A program made the translations under genes and the position numbers. Positions 12,346 through 26,505 of a DNA stretch of 64,000 bases are shown one piece after another. Where the stretch lies: contig NW_002060945.1 of assembly GCF_000150275.1 (NCBI RefSeq), forward strand, positions 9,073,650-9,137,649, written 5' to 3'. The notes below the pieces were generated by a model. The model was not told where the DNA came from. It made no database searches and saw nothing but the letters and a program-made list of their open reading frames with translations. The stretch is from Trichoplax adhaerens (taxonomy: Eukaryota > Placozoa > Uniplacotomia > Trichoplacea > Trichoplacidae). The stretch's first letter is position 1; every line of letters starts with the position of its first letter.

Positions 12346-15300
12346 GCTGAATAAATTTATAATGAGCATAATTGTATCTATGCATAGAAAGCGTTTCTCA
12401 TTTTTTTTGCTCTAAAAGATGACAGTAACAATAAAGTCAAATTTGATGCCTGTCAACGCGGTAGTCGCCAACGTCCAATGAGGGACGCTATAATTTTATT
12501 TACATAACAATCATTTCCTATTTGAAATGCTGTCAGTTTTTATTTGTCCATCCAGTATTTACGGGAAGGTTACTACTGTTTTGCTATAGTACCGTATAAA
12601 ATAACTTATTGTTATGTTAAATAGCAAGTATAGTCAAATGAAAAACAAATAGGCAAGGCAAGCCATTGCTATTACCATTACTATAGAATTAAGAAAAATA
12701 CTCCATCGTAGTAAAAAAATTACAACACAAAATGATTTACAAAAGGAAAATGAAGGTAATTACTGATAATGTCGAAGAATTTGATGGATGATAGGTGAGA
12801 ATAATAAGAACAATATTGATTGCGTCTATGATTATATTATATGATATTGACTACAGTGAGATATAGAATACAAAAATGGATGCTACCAATTTAAGGAATG
12901 CGTGTTCTGCACTGTAATGTAGTATACATGCAATTATAGATGAAGGGAAAAAAATGTTATCATTGATTGAACTATAAACAGTTCTATACTGTCGTAATAA
13001 CAATTATACTTTATTGTATCATTGCCTGTCACTACGATGATTGGATCTCATATTAGAGTATTGAAAAAGTTGATCACAAACGAGTAAATAAAAGAAAGAT
13101 AATTATACAAATTTTTAAAATATCACGTTATATCCAATCATGTCAAGTGAACAAGTGCATAATTTATGGAAGATAGGCATTTTTCAATTGGGAATCATTC
13201 GCAATTGACCAATGAACGTAGTGATTAAAGAAAAAATTTTCATCGTCAATCCATTTAAATAATGTTGTGAAAAAGTGGTATCAAAAATTAAATTCCAGCT
13301 GAAAGATGAATAGCACACTATGGCGCTAAGTTCAATTTTCGATGTAGATATACGAGCACACGATCGGTGCGACATGATGAATATATTGGCCAGAATAGGC
13401 TCAGAATGTGTTTATTAATAATAGAGTATAATAATGAAAAACAGCCTTAGAGGTTAAATTAACTGTGACAGCATGTATGACCATCTATATTAGTTTATTA
13501 AACCGCTGTGATAAATTATATGAAGGGAACAACGATCAAATAATATTGAAACAATAGTTTTAAACTGGCGATAAACAATATTAATTTTATAGTAAAGTTA
13601 GTCGGCCAAATACACTTGAAAAACAAAAGATGCCCGATGATGAAATTCTACAAGAATGTACATCCTAGCACATCAATCATATTGTTCTACATTTGTAGTG
13701 CATTGAGTATTAATAATTGACTAATTATGTTCTGCTAGGACATCGGTATCTCTCATATAGTATTGCTCTCATACGGTACTTTAAAAGACTGGATGTAATC
13801 TAAGTGATCATTCAAATTTTTTATGTATTCCATTGCCTTATTAATGACTAGTTTTTCAATTTTGCCTATCGAAATCCTACATCTATGGTTTTCGTTGCGA
13901 TTTCAAAAAGTATTTTAGCTATACGTATTAGGAAAAAGGTGTCGAGTGATTGTAAGAATCTAAAGCCGGCTTTATAACGCTTTCTTATAAAATAGATAGA
14001 AAAAAATTGTAAATAAAAGCATTAATAAGTTCTGGTGATATTTTTTAAACAACAAGACAAGTTCATGTAGTGTATTTAGTTGAATGTATTCATTTCATCT
14101 CATGGCTATTTGCCATGTAAAATATTCTATTCAATCGATAAAGAGATTATATTAAAGGAGCGGGTGCTAACTACTATTTGGTAACAGTAAATTTACTCTA
14201 GTATATAACTGTAATTTACCTCGATACCATTGAGGAAAATGATCACAAAATTATATTACGGCAAATAACTGACTAGTAATGACTATGGTATGCTATTTTT
14301 GCATAAAGAAACGAGACTACGAGGCTATTTAAAGCCACTATTCATCATGTCAACAATATAGTTCTAATAGTAAGTTAAATATTAGCCTTAGCAATGATAT
14401 TTGTTTCTTTTTTATCCCGTTCGACAATTAAGATTATGCGTTGGTTGTTTTGGATTTGAGCCAAAGCTACTGATATTACTTTATGATTATGGCGAACTTG
14501 ATGCCCTGCCATGAAGTTCAACCCATTCTTGAATGCCTTTATCCGAGAACTTTCAAGGTTGCAGTAACCTTTAGGAGTTTTAATGGACAATGACATCCCA
14601 ACAATCATCATCATCATTTCCTATTATTTTAAATCTAATTGGCTGCCGAAGATTTTAAAATTCTAATTTCAATAACAGGAGATTCCATTCGTTCCAACTA
14701 GATAGATAATTAATTTGTCTCTTTAACTAAACATTACGAAATAATGAAAGAGAAAAAATTTTTTAGGCTTTAATTACTGAATGACTAGCCTTCTCTATTT
14801 CTCATACTACTACCTGAAAGTAATCTATAAACAGATATAGAGTATTAATTTAATAAAAATTGGTATAGCATCCAGGAACGTATTGATGTAGCGTAAAAAC
14901 ATTGCTACACTAATCATCAATTTATAGCAGTCAGCAATTGTTATCGATACTACTTTCATGGTTGATATCGTACCCTAAAAAGTCGGAAAAAGTCTCATAT
15001 ATTATGCTATTATTCTCTTATACGCTCACAAATACTAAAGTGGACAAAACTTAACTCCAATTTTTACCCTTCTGCAACATTTAAAATATGTCCATATTCT
15101 AAAAAATTTGAATAAGGAATGATTGAATTTTATTTCAAGTTTACAAACAATGACCAAGATAAGTACATTCTACCCTTGTTTCTAAATTGAAATAAACCAT
15201 TTTTTGGAAGATGTTAATACATGCAACATGTTGCTATTTCGCTTTCTATATCAGTCGATTTTTCCAGCACCATGACAATCCTTGCAAGCATGAGATTATC

Positions 15301-17292
15301 CTTACAGTAAGTAAAGGGGCAACCATTTAATATCATAGCCTTACACAATTTATATAAATTATTTTCAACATTTTGAAAAACTAAACCAATATATTACCTA
15401 GTATCTGCCGACATCATTTGATTTATCCTTCCAACACGTCATGTCGATCATCCAGGCCTTATCTGCATAACAAAAAGCTTTTTGTCCTGTAAACTATTGT
15501 ATTACTCGCGTGGATCGTGTCATGGTTACAAATAATCGTTGATGCCGCGTCAAGTTTTTGTGAAAATTTGGGTAAATTAGCCATCAAGATTGGATATAAA
15601 GTTATCCTAAGCAAGTCTAAAATGGTCGATATGAAATGGAAAAGCAGATGTTGTCCTAATTGGGGATAGATTACAATTTTATTTCCACCATAGCAGGGGT
15701 TATTTACTGCTTTGACTAAACGAAATTAATTTTAAGTAGTTGACTGATGATATTTAGGATTTATTTCAAAAAGCTTGTAATCGATCAAATAAAACGGGGC
15801 TGCACTTCTATAGCTATGTATTGATATTCAGATTGATAGTCAACAGGGTTTCATTGTTTTAATCAACCTGTTCGCGTGGCTTATATTAAGAGACTGCTGC
15901 CATTACTATTTAAAGTATTTAGGAAATGTCTTTTCTACCACAGTAATATTATAAAATATCCCAAGAAACAGCTTGTAGAAGGTAGTAGTAAACGCTTCTA
16001 AAAGTACCGCCATAACGAAATTATTAAATGCTATGATTCATTTTAAAGTCATCATTCGACGTGCCTATACTGAAAAAAATGATCAATTTAATATCTTTCA
16101 ACTCTGTTGACAAATGAAAAAGTTTGCCTAATTTACCGAGTTGAATCAATAATAACAACAATATCTCTCATGTTTGCCACGCTATTGGTTGTTTATCTAT
16201 TTACTCAATTTCAACACTTCATTAATATGCATAAGGTAATAAAAAAAAAAAATGACCGCAATATTAATCGACATTCAGTGGCAATAACAGTGCAACGTAT
16301 TAAGCGTCGCCTAGTACCCTACGATAGCTTGCTAATTGTTGTTGTTTTCTTATCATGACTCTGTTAACCAACCTATTGTTGATTCACTTGCTGATCATTA
16401 TAGAGATTCAAATTAATTTATCAATCACTAACATGTTCCAAATGTCCTTGCTAATAAACAACAAGTTGGTTGTTCACGCGTTGTCATGGAGGCAGTATAC
16501 GAGTAGGTTTTTTGAAAACTAGTCTACCGATCGTTAGCACCCTGGCCAATGGTGTATCATGTTAACGCTAATATTGCATCGAAATAAAGTTTTATTTCTC
16601 ATTACCTAATTATTTAAGATGATACATATACGGGAATAGATAGCTTGTCACTCTGAGGAGTGAGGCAGTAAGGCTTATTTACAAGTGCAGTATAATGCAA
16701 GTAATATTTGCTAGGATAGTTTTTCCTCACCGTAATCTTTTTCGATAGAGAATTTTTATAAATTAATTATGGCACTTTAAACTGGCTCCAATCCTTTTAA
16801 GACTCAAGTAGCGTTACTAATTAAGATAATGATGACAATATAAAGGGAGAATATAATTACGAATTGAAAATTAAGCTGAAGAACAAATAATTACTAATGC
16901 ATGTTCATACACATTTTCAATCTATATGCACGCTGTAATTAAGACAGATGATTGGAATATGACGCCAACATAGTGAGAATATACATGCTGCTAGTCATCT
17001 GATGTTAATTATCTCTATAAAAATGATCAAATACTATTAGTTGGATAGATAAGGGAGAATGGATTCAATATCAGTACTTTATTGAGCATCGATGGTACGA
17101 ACAAAGCGATATAACGTTGATTTAATGTTTAATTACACTTGATTAGTAGTAATTGAGGATTATTTAGAATTCTCTATACGCGGTGAAGAAATACATTTAA
17201 AGGGAATCTGTGATTTATCCATAGTCAATGCCTTATAGAGGTTTTCTAATTTTGTCTCGCCTAATATTTTGAAGCTTTTCAAAAAATTACTA

Positions 17293-17628
17293 TTAAAGCA
17301 ATAGGATCCTATTGCTATAAGAAGAAGATTGAATCGCGAATGTATGTCCTACATAGGATAATAATCGTAACAGTTTGATCGACATATTGATTGCGTCCAT
17401 ACAAGAACAACACTTAAAACGTGTCACATTGTCTTTGCCTTGCTTTGAAATAAATCGCACATGTTTCGACTTTTGATTTTCTATATAGTTTTTGTCTGTA
17501 GTTAGCCCTGTTGGATAGTTATACACTACACAATTAACTCTTCCATTGAGTTTATGTATACTATGAAGAAATTGAACCGATTCCAAATCTGTTAATGTAA
17601 TCGTATGAGATAGACGATTAGCAGCCAT
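17293..17628 (-). CDS. Open reading frame of 111 codons, unknown; may not be a gene
   Basis: Starts MAANRLSHTITLTDLESVQF and is the longest minus-strand frame in the surrounding 9 kb. It holds a CCSC cluster near residue 74 but no arrangement I recognise as a domain. Composition in the first 60 residues looks more protein-like than the hydrophobic, serine-rich end, so it could be a first exon whose true donor lies inside. No partner exon was identified. It could equally be a chance frame. Confidence 0.2.
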   Translation of the reverse strand: MAANRLSHTITLTDLESVQFLHSIHKLNGRVNCVVYNYPTGLTTDKNYIENQKSKHVRFISKQGKDNVTRFKCCSCMDAINMSIKLLRLLSYVGHTFAIQSSSYSNRILLL

Positions 17629-20600
17629 ACTAGCTAGCGTATCTATGGATCATTTCATTAATTATTAACGTGGACTATCTTTCAGCCATTCGTGTTAAGA
17701 AATCATATCGATTTGGAAAACGTAGACATCTACGTTATTGGCTGTGTTAAAGAGGAGACCAACGCTAGGTAATAAATCAAATAATATTATAGTGTTACAA
17801 CAACGACTGCAGAACTATCAACATACTAAGCATAGGACAATATCATAATGTGCCATTTCTACTATCATCATACGCTATCGAATATTGCTGTCATTATACA
17901 AATGAGATCACTTCTATGGCCAAAAGTGGTATATAAAGTGATATAATGTAATGGAATACTCGTAGTTGATACTCATTAACGTTAGACACTGATTTAATTG
18001 GAATCAGTGCTGTCATTTCTAATCTTTTATCATCGCTTTTGTGCCTATCCTTCCATAGGCTCATCATCGACGGATAGTATAGGAGAAAAATATAACCGAT
18101 CGACGTCAAAGTTTATAGAATTTTGTCACTATGGTGACTACAACAATTTACTATGATTGTAAAATGAGTTACACGTGCAACGCAGTGGTAAACAATCAAA
18201 CTCAACAATAGTTAGTGATTAAAAAAATCAACTTTACATTCTATATACTAATTGTCGACATGGTGCAGATACCTTGTCTAGTAATGTATCATCATTATAG
18301 CGCTTAAATTTTCTATAGCTAGACAACTAAGTACTTGTCAGCTCGTGACCATATAGAAATCATGTTTGGAGAACTATGCTTAATCAATAAGTTTCACACA
18401 TTACTGCGATCAAATGGACAACCTAATCAACACCCTGTCTCCATGAGTATCTCTAGCAGCATGCTATAACTATGATAACAATCGATCATTTATTGATATT
18501 ATTTTAATGGCGTTATCGCTATAATTGTTTCGATTTTTTAGGCTACTTCTTGCTTCTGCTATACGAATTAAATTGCATCACATTTAATTAAGGTTTCTAC
18601 CTGCGGATATAGAATATAATTTCATAATGCTTTTTAGTCAATAGTAAAGTAGAAAAAAGATCTAATTGTTTAAATTTAAAAGAATTAACCTCAATAGCAT
18701 TATAAAACTGAATAATCTTCATTTATTGTGAACATTGAGGACGATTATTCATCTTTATATTTTGCCGTTTTCCAAACATGAATAGAAGCAAATTTATAAA
18801 GGGCTTCGAGAGTGGCTATGAAGCCTTTATCATTGCTATTGTTTCTGCGGTACTGATAGAAATCCAGCATCGTACAAATATTACTAGAGGTTCATGAATT
18901 ATGCCCAAGGGCCGTTGCTTCTATGTCGACTGAACAAGTAGTTTATTATTGCCATTAATAAAGCACATTGATCAACACCCGACGTTGTCAAGTGCATCCA
19001 TCAGAGAAACAATATGCATTATAGAGCAGTTCGCTAAGTTCATCAAGTGAAAAAATAAATCCCGCCTAAAATTGCTTGAACGATAATTTATCTTCTTTTC
19101 TACTGTTTAGGATTATTTTCAATACAGTATAGCTCTTTCTTATGACTTTGGAGATAGTAATAGTACTGATTGTTCCAAGATTTTTATCGAATGTTTTATA
19201 AAAATATTTTTTAGCTTTCATTTTAAAATGCTAAGTATCAATGTACTAGTCTCCGGATCTAAGGTTACTGTATTCGATCAGTTGATTTCTGTGATTTAAT
19301 AGGAAGAAATGCATATAGAAGGATTTATTCATGCTTGGGGTATTTAAAAAAACTGCACTAATACAATATTACACGCCCCTAAAAAACTAGAGCATTAATC
19401 ATATTTTACTTCATGAATTGCTTTATTCGCCTATTCACCATGATTAATAATTATTAGCGTAGCGACTATTAGGAATAGAATCTTATCTTTCAGCTTGTTA
19501 ATTGTTTCAGCTCATTTTCAGTTTTAGGACATCTGCTGTACCACATCATTATCACATAGTAGCCATTATGTTAATGCGTAAGTAATTTAAAAATTATTAG
19601 CATCCAACTTTGAGAAATATTAACCATCGTTTACTGTCTCTTGATATACTGGCAAAAGCTAGAAATACATATACAATGATTCAAGGTATACAATTAAAAG
19701 CCTAAAAGAATCGTATTTATTATGGCACAATAGTGACTTGTCGAAGTACTCCATGTACCTATTCAGTGGTGATTACTTACTAGAAAGCTTAAATTTCCTT
19801 AATTTTGATATTAAATAGGACTAAAATAACCACGGTTAACTATTGAAGGAGTTGCTATTAACCTGTAGAATAAAAGAATGGTCTAGCAATTGTTTGCTTA
19901 TTGACGTGATAATTTAAAGAAACCTGTCTGCTAGCTTTGAACTCATTGATAGACAAAACTATTTGTCCGTTGACAGTTTATGTCAAGAGTGATTTCAATA
20001 ATATTAGAATTGTTGGCTAGATAATTTGACATCGTCAATTATCTTTACCAGTCTCATGTCGATTGTAGCGACAGACATTGGCAAAACTAAGGCATCTTGT
20101 TGAAAAACAATATCGTTGAATTGGTAACACCTTAGCCTCTTGACTTTCTTTTTATTTGGACATCCTACCAATTAGGTTTGTAAGCTTTGCAATAGACGAG
20201 AATTTGTTTGATGTCATTATGAATAACGGCTTAGAATTGATTTTTAATTAAGTTTACAATTCTCTACCATGAGGATTTATAAACAAAAATCATAATCTAA
20301 TTTACTATGGTTCTACTTTCACTAGACTTGCTTTAGTCATATTGTTTCTAACATGATTGTTTGAAATGGTGACTAATGCAATACATAAAAGCGATTCAAT
20401 TTGCTTCTCTACAAGATTGCTATCTTCTAACTTGGTTCATTTCTTACTAGAGTGAATATTTTAGTTTATAGTCATGTTCATTTCAAAATCAATAAACTTA
20501 CTTGTCGTCCATTTGGACGATCGTCAAGTATCACTTTGTGCTACCGCAACCTGTTAAATAAACTTGATTACTAATATTGATTTGATGGGCGATTGATTGT

Positions 20601-20648
20601 ATTACCAGAGGGTAAATGTTATTCAAGAATTGTGTTTTAATCAATCGT

Positions 20649-20692
20649 GGCGCGAATTTTCGATCGATCTTGGCGCCAATCTTATTGCCAAT
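20649..20692. promoter_or_regulatory. E2F-like palindrome with paired CCAAT words
   Basis: TTGGCGCCAA at 20670-20679 is a perfect palindrome of the E2F consensus type; GGCGCGAA at 20649-20656 is a second E2F-like site. CCAAT words occur at 20676-20680 and 20688-20692, and an ATTTATAAAAATG stretch follows about 30 bp further. Such a cluster is typical of proliferation-gene promoters in animals, but I could not identify a gene next to it on either strand. Confidence 0.35.
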
Positions 20693-21689
20693 CAATCCAT
20701 GTGGGGATTAATGTTGGATATTTATAAAAATGTGAAAATAGGAATCGTTTAATCAACGTTACGCATGATTTATAGGCTTTGATGACAAGGACACCCTATG
20801 TCTGTAGAGCATCATGAAAGTGCAGAACAATACGTACACATGGACATATTATGATTTCCTAATTGCAGAAATTACATAACGGCAATCTACGGTAATACAA
20901 CTTATGTCGTAGCTAAAATATGACTTTAATTATTACATGATATTATCAAATGGGCATTATAGTCCATGTCGTATACATTCAATAATGACGTTAAATTTTC
21001 ATGTTGAATTAATTGAATGAAGAATATCCAAAGATAGGATAAAATAATTGAATCCATTCTATTAGCATCCTTTTTACTCAGAATACATAGGTCAGTAAAA
21101 TGGACGACTATACTTGTATAGGGTGATGATAAAATTAGACTAGGCAAAGACAGAAGTACCGTAACGTTATTCTTTTTATAGTGTTGCCTTGTGATTTTTT
21201 CCGCAACTCCTTGCCCATACGGCATTGGATTGTTGTTGTTGTATAAGTTAGAAAGCACTTGTAGATCACCGGAGAATAATTGATTTAACGTCATTGGTAA
21301 TTTACTTGACTTGATGTCAAATTAAAAGTCTTGTTGCTCATTGTAAAAGTAGTTGAATAAGAAATGTGCGGCGCGACAGGTAGTCAAAGCTATATTTGTT
21401 GTTGTCTTGCAAATTGAGTTGCATAACATAAGCCATTTATTTTACTTTTATTGCTATTTGTTATACACTTGCTTTGATCTATTGCCGCTAGTTAACCCTT
21501 TTTCAACTTGAATCATTGTCTATCAAACAACAGCGGAACTATTTTGCTAAAACTATCATTGTTGATGAGTCTTTCAACAGGCGCAATAATGCAATAAAGG
21601 ATGGGCGCATGTAGTACGCGTGTCGCCGAATTGTTTTCTAATTTGGTAAGAGAATATTACACCTTAGCCTGTGGATCTTGTAACTTAAT

Positions 21690-23100
21690 TCAACAGCCTA
21701 TGAAAAATTAATCCACCGCTAGAGTGGACTACTTTTACCAAGTGACAAATGGATTAGTTCTTGAAAGGCACTTCATTTCGGCCCTGTAACTTTAAATCAA
21801 CTAAGCTTAATTCAACAGCCAATGATAAATTAGTCCATAGCTAGGGTTAATTTTTTTTACTAAACGTCAGGTGTATTATTGAAGGACTAACAAAACCCGC
21901 ACACCATGCTGTACAAATGAGAGTTCTGATAATCCTAATTGACATTCTACTCAGGACAGTCATATCTTAATGACTTAATTCCACAGCGATAGATAAATAC
22001 TGTAAATACATAGTGAAAGTTAACTTCTTTAATTCGCTAAGCGACAAATGTATTATTGAAAGATAGATCATTTCGATCTTGTAACTTGAAATTAACTTAA
22101 CTCAACAACAAATGATAAATTAATATATTGCTAAAATTAACTTCTTTCACTAAGCTAAAAATATATTACTGAAAGATAGATCATTTCGACCTCGTAACTT
22201 AAAATTAGCTAGATTTAATTCAACATCAAATGATAAGTGAATACTTAGCTAAAGTTAACTTTCTTTTAATAAGCGACAAATAGATTATTGAAATTGAAAG
22301 ATAGATGATTTCGGTCTTGTAACTTAAAAATTAGCTTAACTTACTTCAACAGCGAATGATAAATTAATGCATAGCCAAAGTTGAATTCTTTTACTGAGCG
22401 ACAAATGTGTTATTGAACCGAAAGACAGATCGTTTCGGTCTTGTAACTTAAAATTGACTACAGTTAACTTGATTCAACGGCAAATGATAAATTAATAGAT
22501 AGCCAAAGTTTAATTCTTTCACTAGGCGACAAATGGGTTATGAACTGGAAGACAAATGATTTCGTCCTTGTAATTTAAAATGAACTCTACTTAACTTAAT
22601 TCTATAGCACATAATATTTAGTCCGTAGCCGAAGTTAACTTCTTTTGCTAAGCGATAAATGCAAGATTAAGAGATAAATCATTTCATGTAACATAAAATT
22701 AACTTCAATTAATTCTACAGCGAATGATAAATTAGTCCATAGCCATAATTGACTTATACTAAGTAACAAGTTTATTATTGAAAGATCTATCGCTGCGATC
22801 TTTTAACTAAATTCAGCAGTGAATGATAAATTAATATATAGCCAAAGTTAACTTCTTCCACTGGGTGACAGGTGTATTATTGAAAAACAGATCATTGCGA
22901 ACTTATGAATTAATTCAACAGCGAATGATAAATTAGGCCATAGCCAAAACTAACTCCTTCTACTAAGCGACAACTGTATTATTGAAAGACAGATCATTGC
23001 GAGCTTCTAACTAAATTCAACAGCGAATAATAAATTAAGCCATAGCCAAAGTCAACTTCTTCCACTAAACGACCAGTAAATTATTGAAAGATAGATCAGT
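21690..23100. repeat. Degenerate tandem repeat, about 100-125-bp unit, about 12 copies
   Basis: Unit: TTCAACAGCGAATGATAAATTA, then CATAGCCAAAGTTAACTTCTTTTACTAAGCGACAAATG, then TATTATTGAAAGATAGATCATTTCG and CTTGTAACTTAAA. The AATGATAAATTA word recurs near 21820, 22106, 22356, 22485, 22722, 22822, 22922 and 23022, with divergent copies between. The last copies (22800-23090) are shorter and more alike, suggesting later local amplification. Confidence 0.88.
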
Positions 23101-23777
23101 TTAACTATTTCAACCATAAAAAAATTGTAAAATATGATTTCGGATATCTCTTAGATTAATCGATTGGTAGTGGCTGCGTAACTCTAAGTTTAACCATCGT
23201 TTAAACCTATTTCACTGATCACTGATCAAGAGTTGATATTCAAATTAAACAAACTTCTTTATTTTATTACCGTATCCTTAACGATATCATCCTGTGGAGA
23301 AACATGAAACAAAAAATCATCCATACGATCTTGCGCTTATATTTAATGGTAGCAGTTAAGAACGCTGACCAAGTAAAGTTATTTAAATAAATAAATGACA
23401 GATATAGAAGCATTCAAAAGATTGTAACCAAGTATCCTAACTAGAATTACAGATCGAACTGATACTTTTCATGCACACTAACAACGTAGGAAACAAGACG
23501 TGTACAAGTAAAAATAAATCAAAATCATACTTATTATGACATCTTTATTAACAAGTTTTAAGTCCTGTTCAAGTGAGAAGTAATATCCGATTCCCTGATG
23601 GGTTTATCTCCCGTGATTAAGATGTAAATATGACCGATAATGCTCTCATCATAAAATCTCATCTTTAAAACTAATATCATAAAACGACATTGAATTATCT
23701 ATCAGTAACAGAGTTCTGGTAGCTTTTAAAACTATAAGCATAATGATTGCAGTCATGTTGCAACCTACATTGGTTGT

Positions 23778-26505
23778 CTAATCATTTTCCGTTTCAGATA
23801 TGGCTTTAAACTCATCGTCACTTGGTGGTCGTTCAAATTCGGTATGAGTTATAATATAGGCTACAATAATGCCGAAAATAATGAGTACCAAGCCAAGAAC
23901 ATTGCCAAGACTAGCCACAGGTGGTAATTGACCATATTTCCCTCTGTTAATTTCATCATATGTAATAAGTAAATTTATATTCAGAAACAGATAATTGAAT
24001 TTACTATTATCCCTATTTTTCTACAAGTTAAAATAAGCAACTCGAACTATCTATATCATTAAGGATTTGCTAATGTATTTGTTTTCAACTTTTACTACAT
24101 ACCTATTAAAAATGATCAATATGATAACTTAGAGCTGATAAATTACGTAGCTTTACTTTTAAGATCTTACAACTGTAATTACTGCAGACTTACGCAAATG
24201 TTAATTCTTCATCAATTCCGATAAGTGAGGTTGCAATCGCCATTGCAAATATTATTTTACCAAAAAACTGGTGCAACTTGAGGTAATCTTGTCTAAGGTT
24301 CTCATGAAAGAAACGCAAGACAAAAAATACTAGTCCAAAAACGTACTATAAAATGAGAGGACGCAAGAAAGAAGGTAATAATGATATTAGATTGATCCTT
24401 GTTAAACTATCCACTTGTTAGTCAATGCGAAAGATCTTTATATGAGGTCAATATCGCCTTCCAGTAGCAGTAAAAAACAATCATTTGACATACCTGAAGA
24501 CCAAACAAGGACACTGTTAATAAACCGCACCAACTATGCATACTGTAAGCGTTAGGGTAGCCCTTATTGTCGTGAAATTGAAAAACAGCAGATAATCCAA
24601 CAGTGGCAAGCGTGAAAGCGACAAGTTGAATTGATGCATGGGCTAATTTTACTGTATTTTTGGAGCTGTGGCGGAAAATTCGGAAAAAGCTTATGGCTGC
24701 ATACAACAATGATATTAAGGTTAGCCTTACCGACGCAAGTATAGTATTTGATATTTTGGCTGAGTTTAATTAGTTAAACTGGTTAATGGCTATTTTATTA
24801 TTTCCTAATGTTCCTGTTTATCAAGGTTAGCAACGAGTATATGCTAAGAGTACTACTGCAGAACTTCATTTCAGATGGCCAATTGCTCACAATCGATAGA
24901 CTATTTAGACACGAAACTGATAAATTAAGAGTACCACTGACTTTCCTTAACCCAAAATCTTTTTACATACATATACGAATATACAGTATTTTAGATAAAA
25001 AAGCACATTAGTTAGAGATAAAGTACTACGGAAATGTAACTCAATTAAGTTTCCTTAATACAAGAGACTTTTAGATAACCTAAATAAAATGACACGAGTC
25101 TAAAGGTAAGATTCTACAAGAATGCTATTTAATTAACACTCCTTGAAATAAGATACTTTTAGATGTAAGCAATAGTGCATTTACTAAAGATAAAATTCTA
25201 TCCTAATGGAATTCAACTAGCCTTCTTTAATGGCAAATTTTAATGAATAAATGATTTCAATAAACATTACTGCTTAGTATGTATTGAGAGCAATCTCGTG
25301 TAAGCCGCGTTATTGTTAATTACGTTTAATTACGTCTAACGGGGACATATGCCTCCGATTTTTGGAATTATTTGACATTTAAAGTGGGGTTGCACTGTCA
25401 TGACAAATTCTGTCTCAGAAACTATTTAGAATATAGATTACAGCCACCAGGTTACTATGAACAAGTCTTTCTTCTATAACCTTTAGATTATACAGTAATC
25501 CAACAGCTTGCTATTATAATTTCGTGACATTATAGAAATATTATTCAATATGCATAGTGAATCCTCGTCTTATTTAATTTGATGTGAATCAAGACACTAT
25601 GTGACACCTTGTCCACACTACAGAATAATAGATGACTAATGTGCTGTAAATTTATAAATTAGCATCATATATAGTCTTCTACTTTCTATCACCTTAAACG
25701 AACTGATTACAATTTTAAGCTACACATATAACTTAAACTCTACAATATTGGTCATTTTCTATGGTATCAAATCTTTATACTGTAAGGAAATGCAGTAATA
25801 TTAATAGTAGCTGATTTTTAGATGAGACTTTATTAGAAAATTCGATTATTATATCGGCTCACTATAATCTATCTAGAATAGTAAAGTTATTTTAGTCGAA
25901 AAAAAAAAAACATTTGATATCGTTATTAAAGAGATCAAAACATATAAGGATGTACTGTAATTTGAAATAAGAAAAATCTACAAGTATGACTAGTACAAAT
26001 TGTTGTCAATTTAAGATTATTTTTTATAACGTTATCTAACTAAAAATTTAATATTCCTGTTATTAAATATACAACAAAAGTTCCATGCATCTAATAACTT
26101 CTATAGCTTGTTATTGTTGTAGTACAAGCTTAAGTTATTACGATATTAATTACAAAAGTGCAGCTACTATACGACGATGATACTAATATAAATTTTATTA
26201 AGGTTGAAAAAGCGATGTGAGTACAAAAACTGGTTATAAAGTTACTTAATATTGCGATGTGTGTTTCCTAACTTACCTTCGCCGTTCAAGAGAATCATAC
26301 TAATAACCATACAATATGGATGAACGTTAAATTCTTTTGCACCTCCATCCCATAACATCCCACCAAGGAATTTGGTTACCCATATCGTTAATAGAATAAA
26401 CGCTAGTAGCCCGAATGTTTGAGATGCAACTACCAGGAAAGGCCATAACCGCTCTGTTAAGTTGGTTGATGTCCCAGATTGCCTAAGCTGTAACCTTTCC
26501 AACAT
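23778..26505 (-). CDS. CYB561: Cytochrome b561 family protein, complete, four exons
   Basis: Six-helix di-haem ascorbate-dependent oxidoreductase of 249 residues, the usual family length. Exons: 26505-26277, 24696-24494, 24345-24194, 23943-23778 (phases 1, 0, 2), all GT-AG. Four predicted haem-ligand histidines are present at H62 (NVHPYCM), H96 (KLAHASIQ), H130 (YSMHSW) and H169 (LKLHQFFG); their spacing of 34, 34 and 39 residues agrees with the family. VFQFHDNKG before YSMHSW and the ATSLIGIDEE signature after the fourth histidine also fit. The C-terminal helix (NVLGLVLIIFGIIVAY) ends in a short acidic tail; no tyrosine-based sorting motif is evident. It sits about 23 kb from the partial paralogue at 105-565, in opposite orientation. 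Assignment to a vertebrate subtype (chromaffin, lysosomal or duodenal) is not possible by eye. Confidence 0.93.
24697..26276 (-). other. First intron of the complete cytochrome b561 gene
   Basis: 1.58 kb of AT-rich intron with no recognised element. A plus-strand frame of 67 codons at 24808-25011 shows no family resemblance. Confidence 0.7.

Larger units (their letters stand above)
12350..21690. other. Long stretch without a confident gene
   Basis: About 9 kb of AT-rich sequence between the PTF1A-type gene and a repeat array. Minus-strand open frames of 111 codons (17293-17628) and 122 codons (20926-21294) are the longest; neither shows a motif I recognise. A compact block with E2F-like and CCAAT words sits at 20649-20692. 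Genes made only of small exons could be missed here. Confidence 0.45.

Noticed and set aside
17719-17736. Short hairpin AACGTAGA-CA-TCTACGTT
   Set aside because: Eight-base arms are expected by chance at this scale and no further structure or promoter is attached.
20926-21294. 122-codon minus-strand frame beginning MTLNQLFSGDLQVL
   Set aside because: The first 40 residues look plausible but the rest is low-quality hydrophobic sequence, no domain is recognisable and no partner exon was found.
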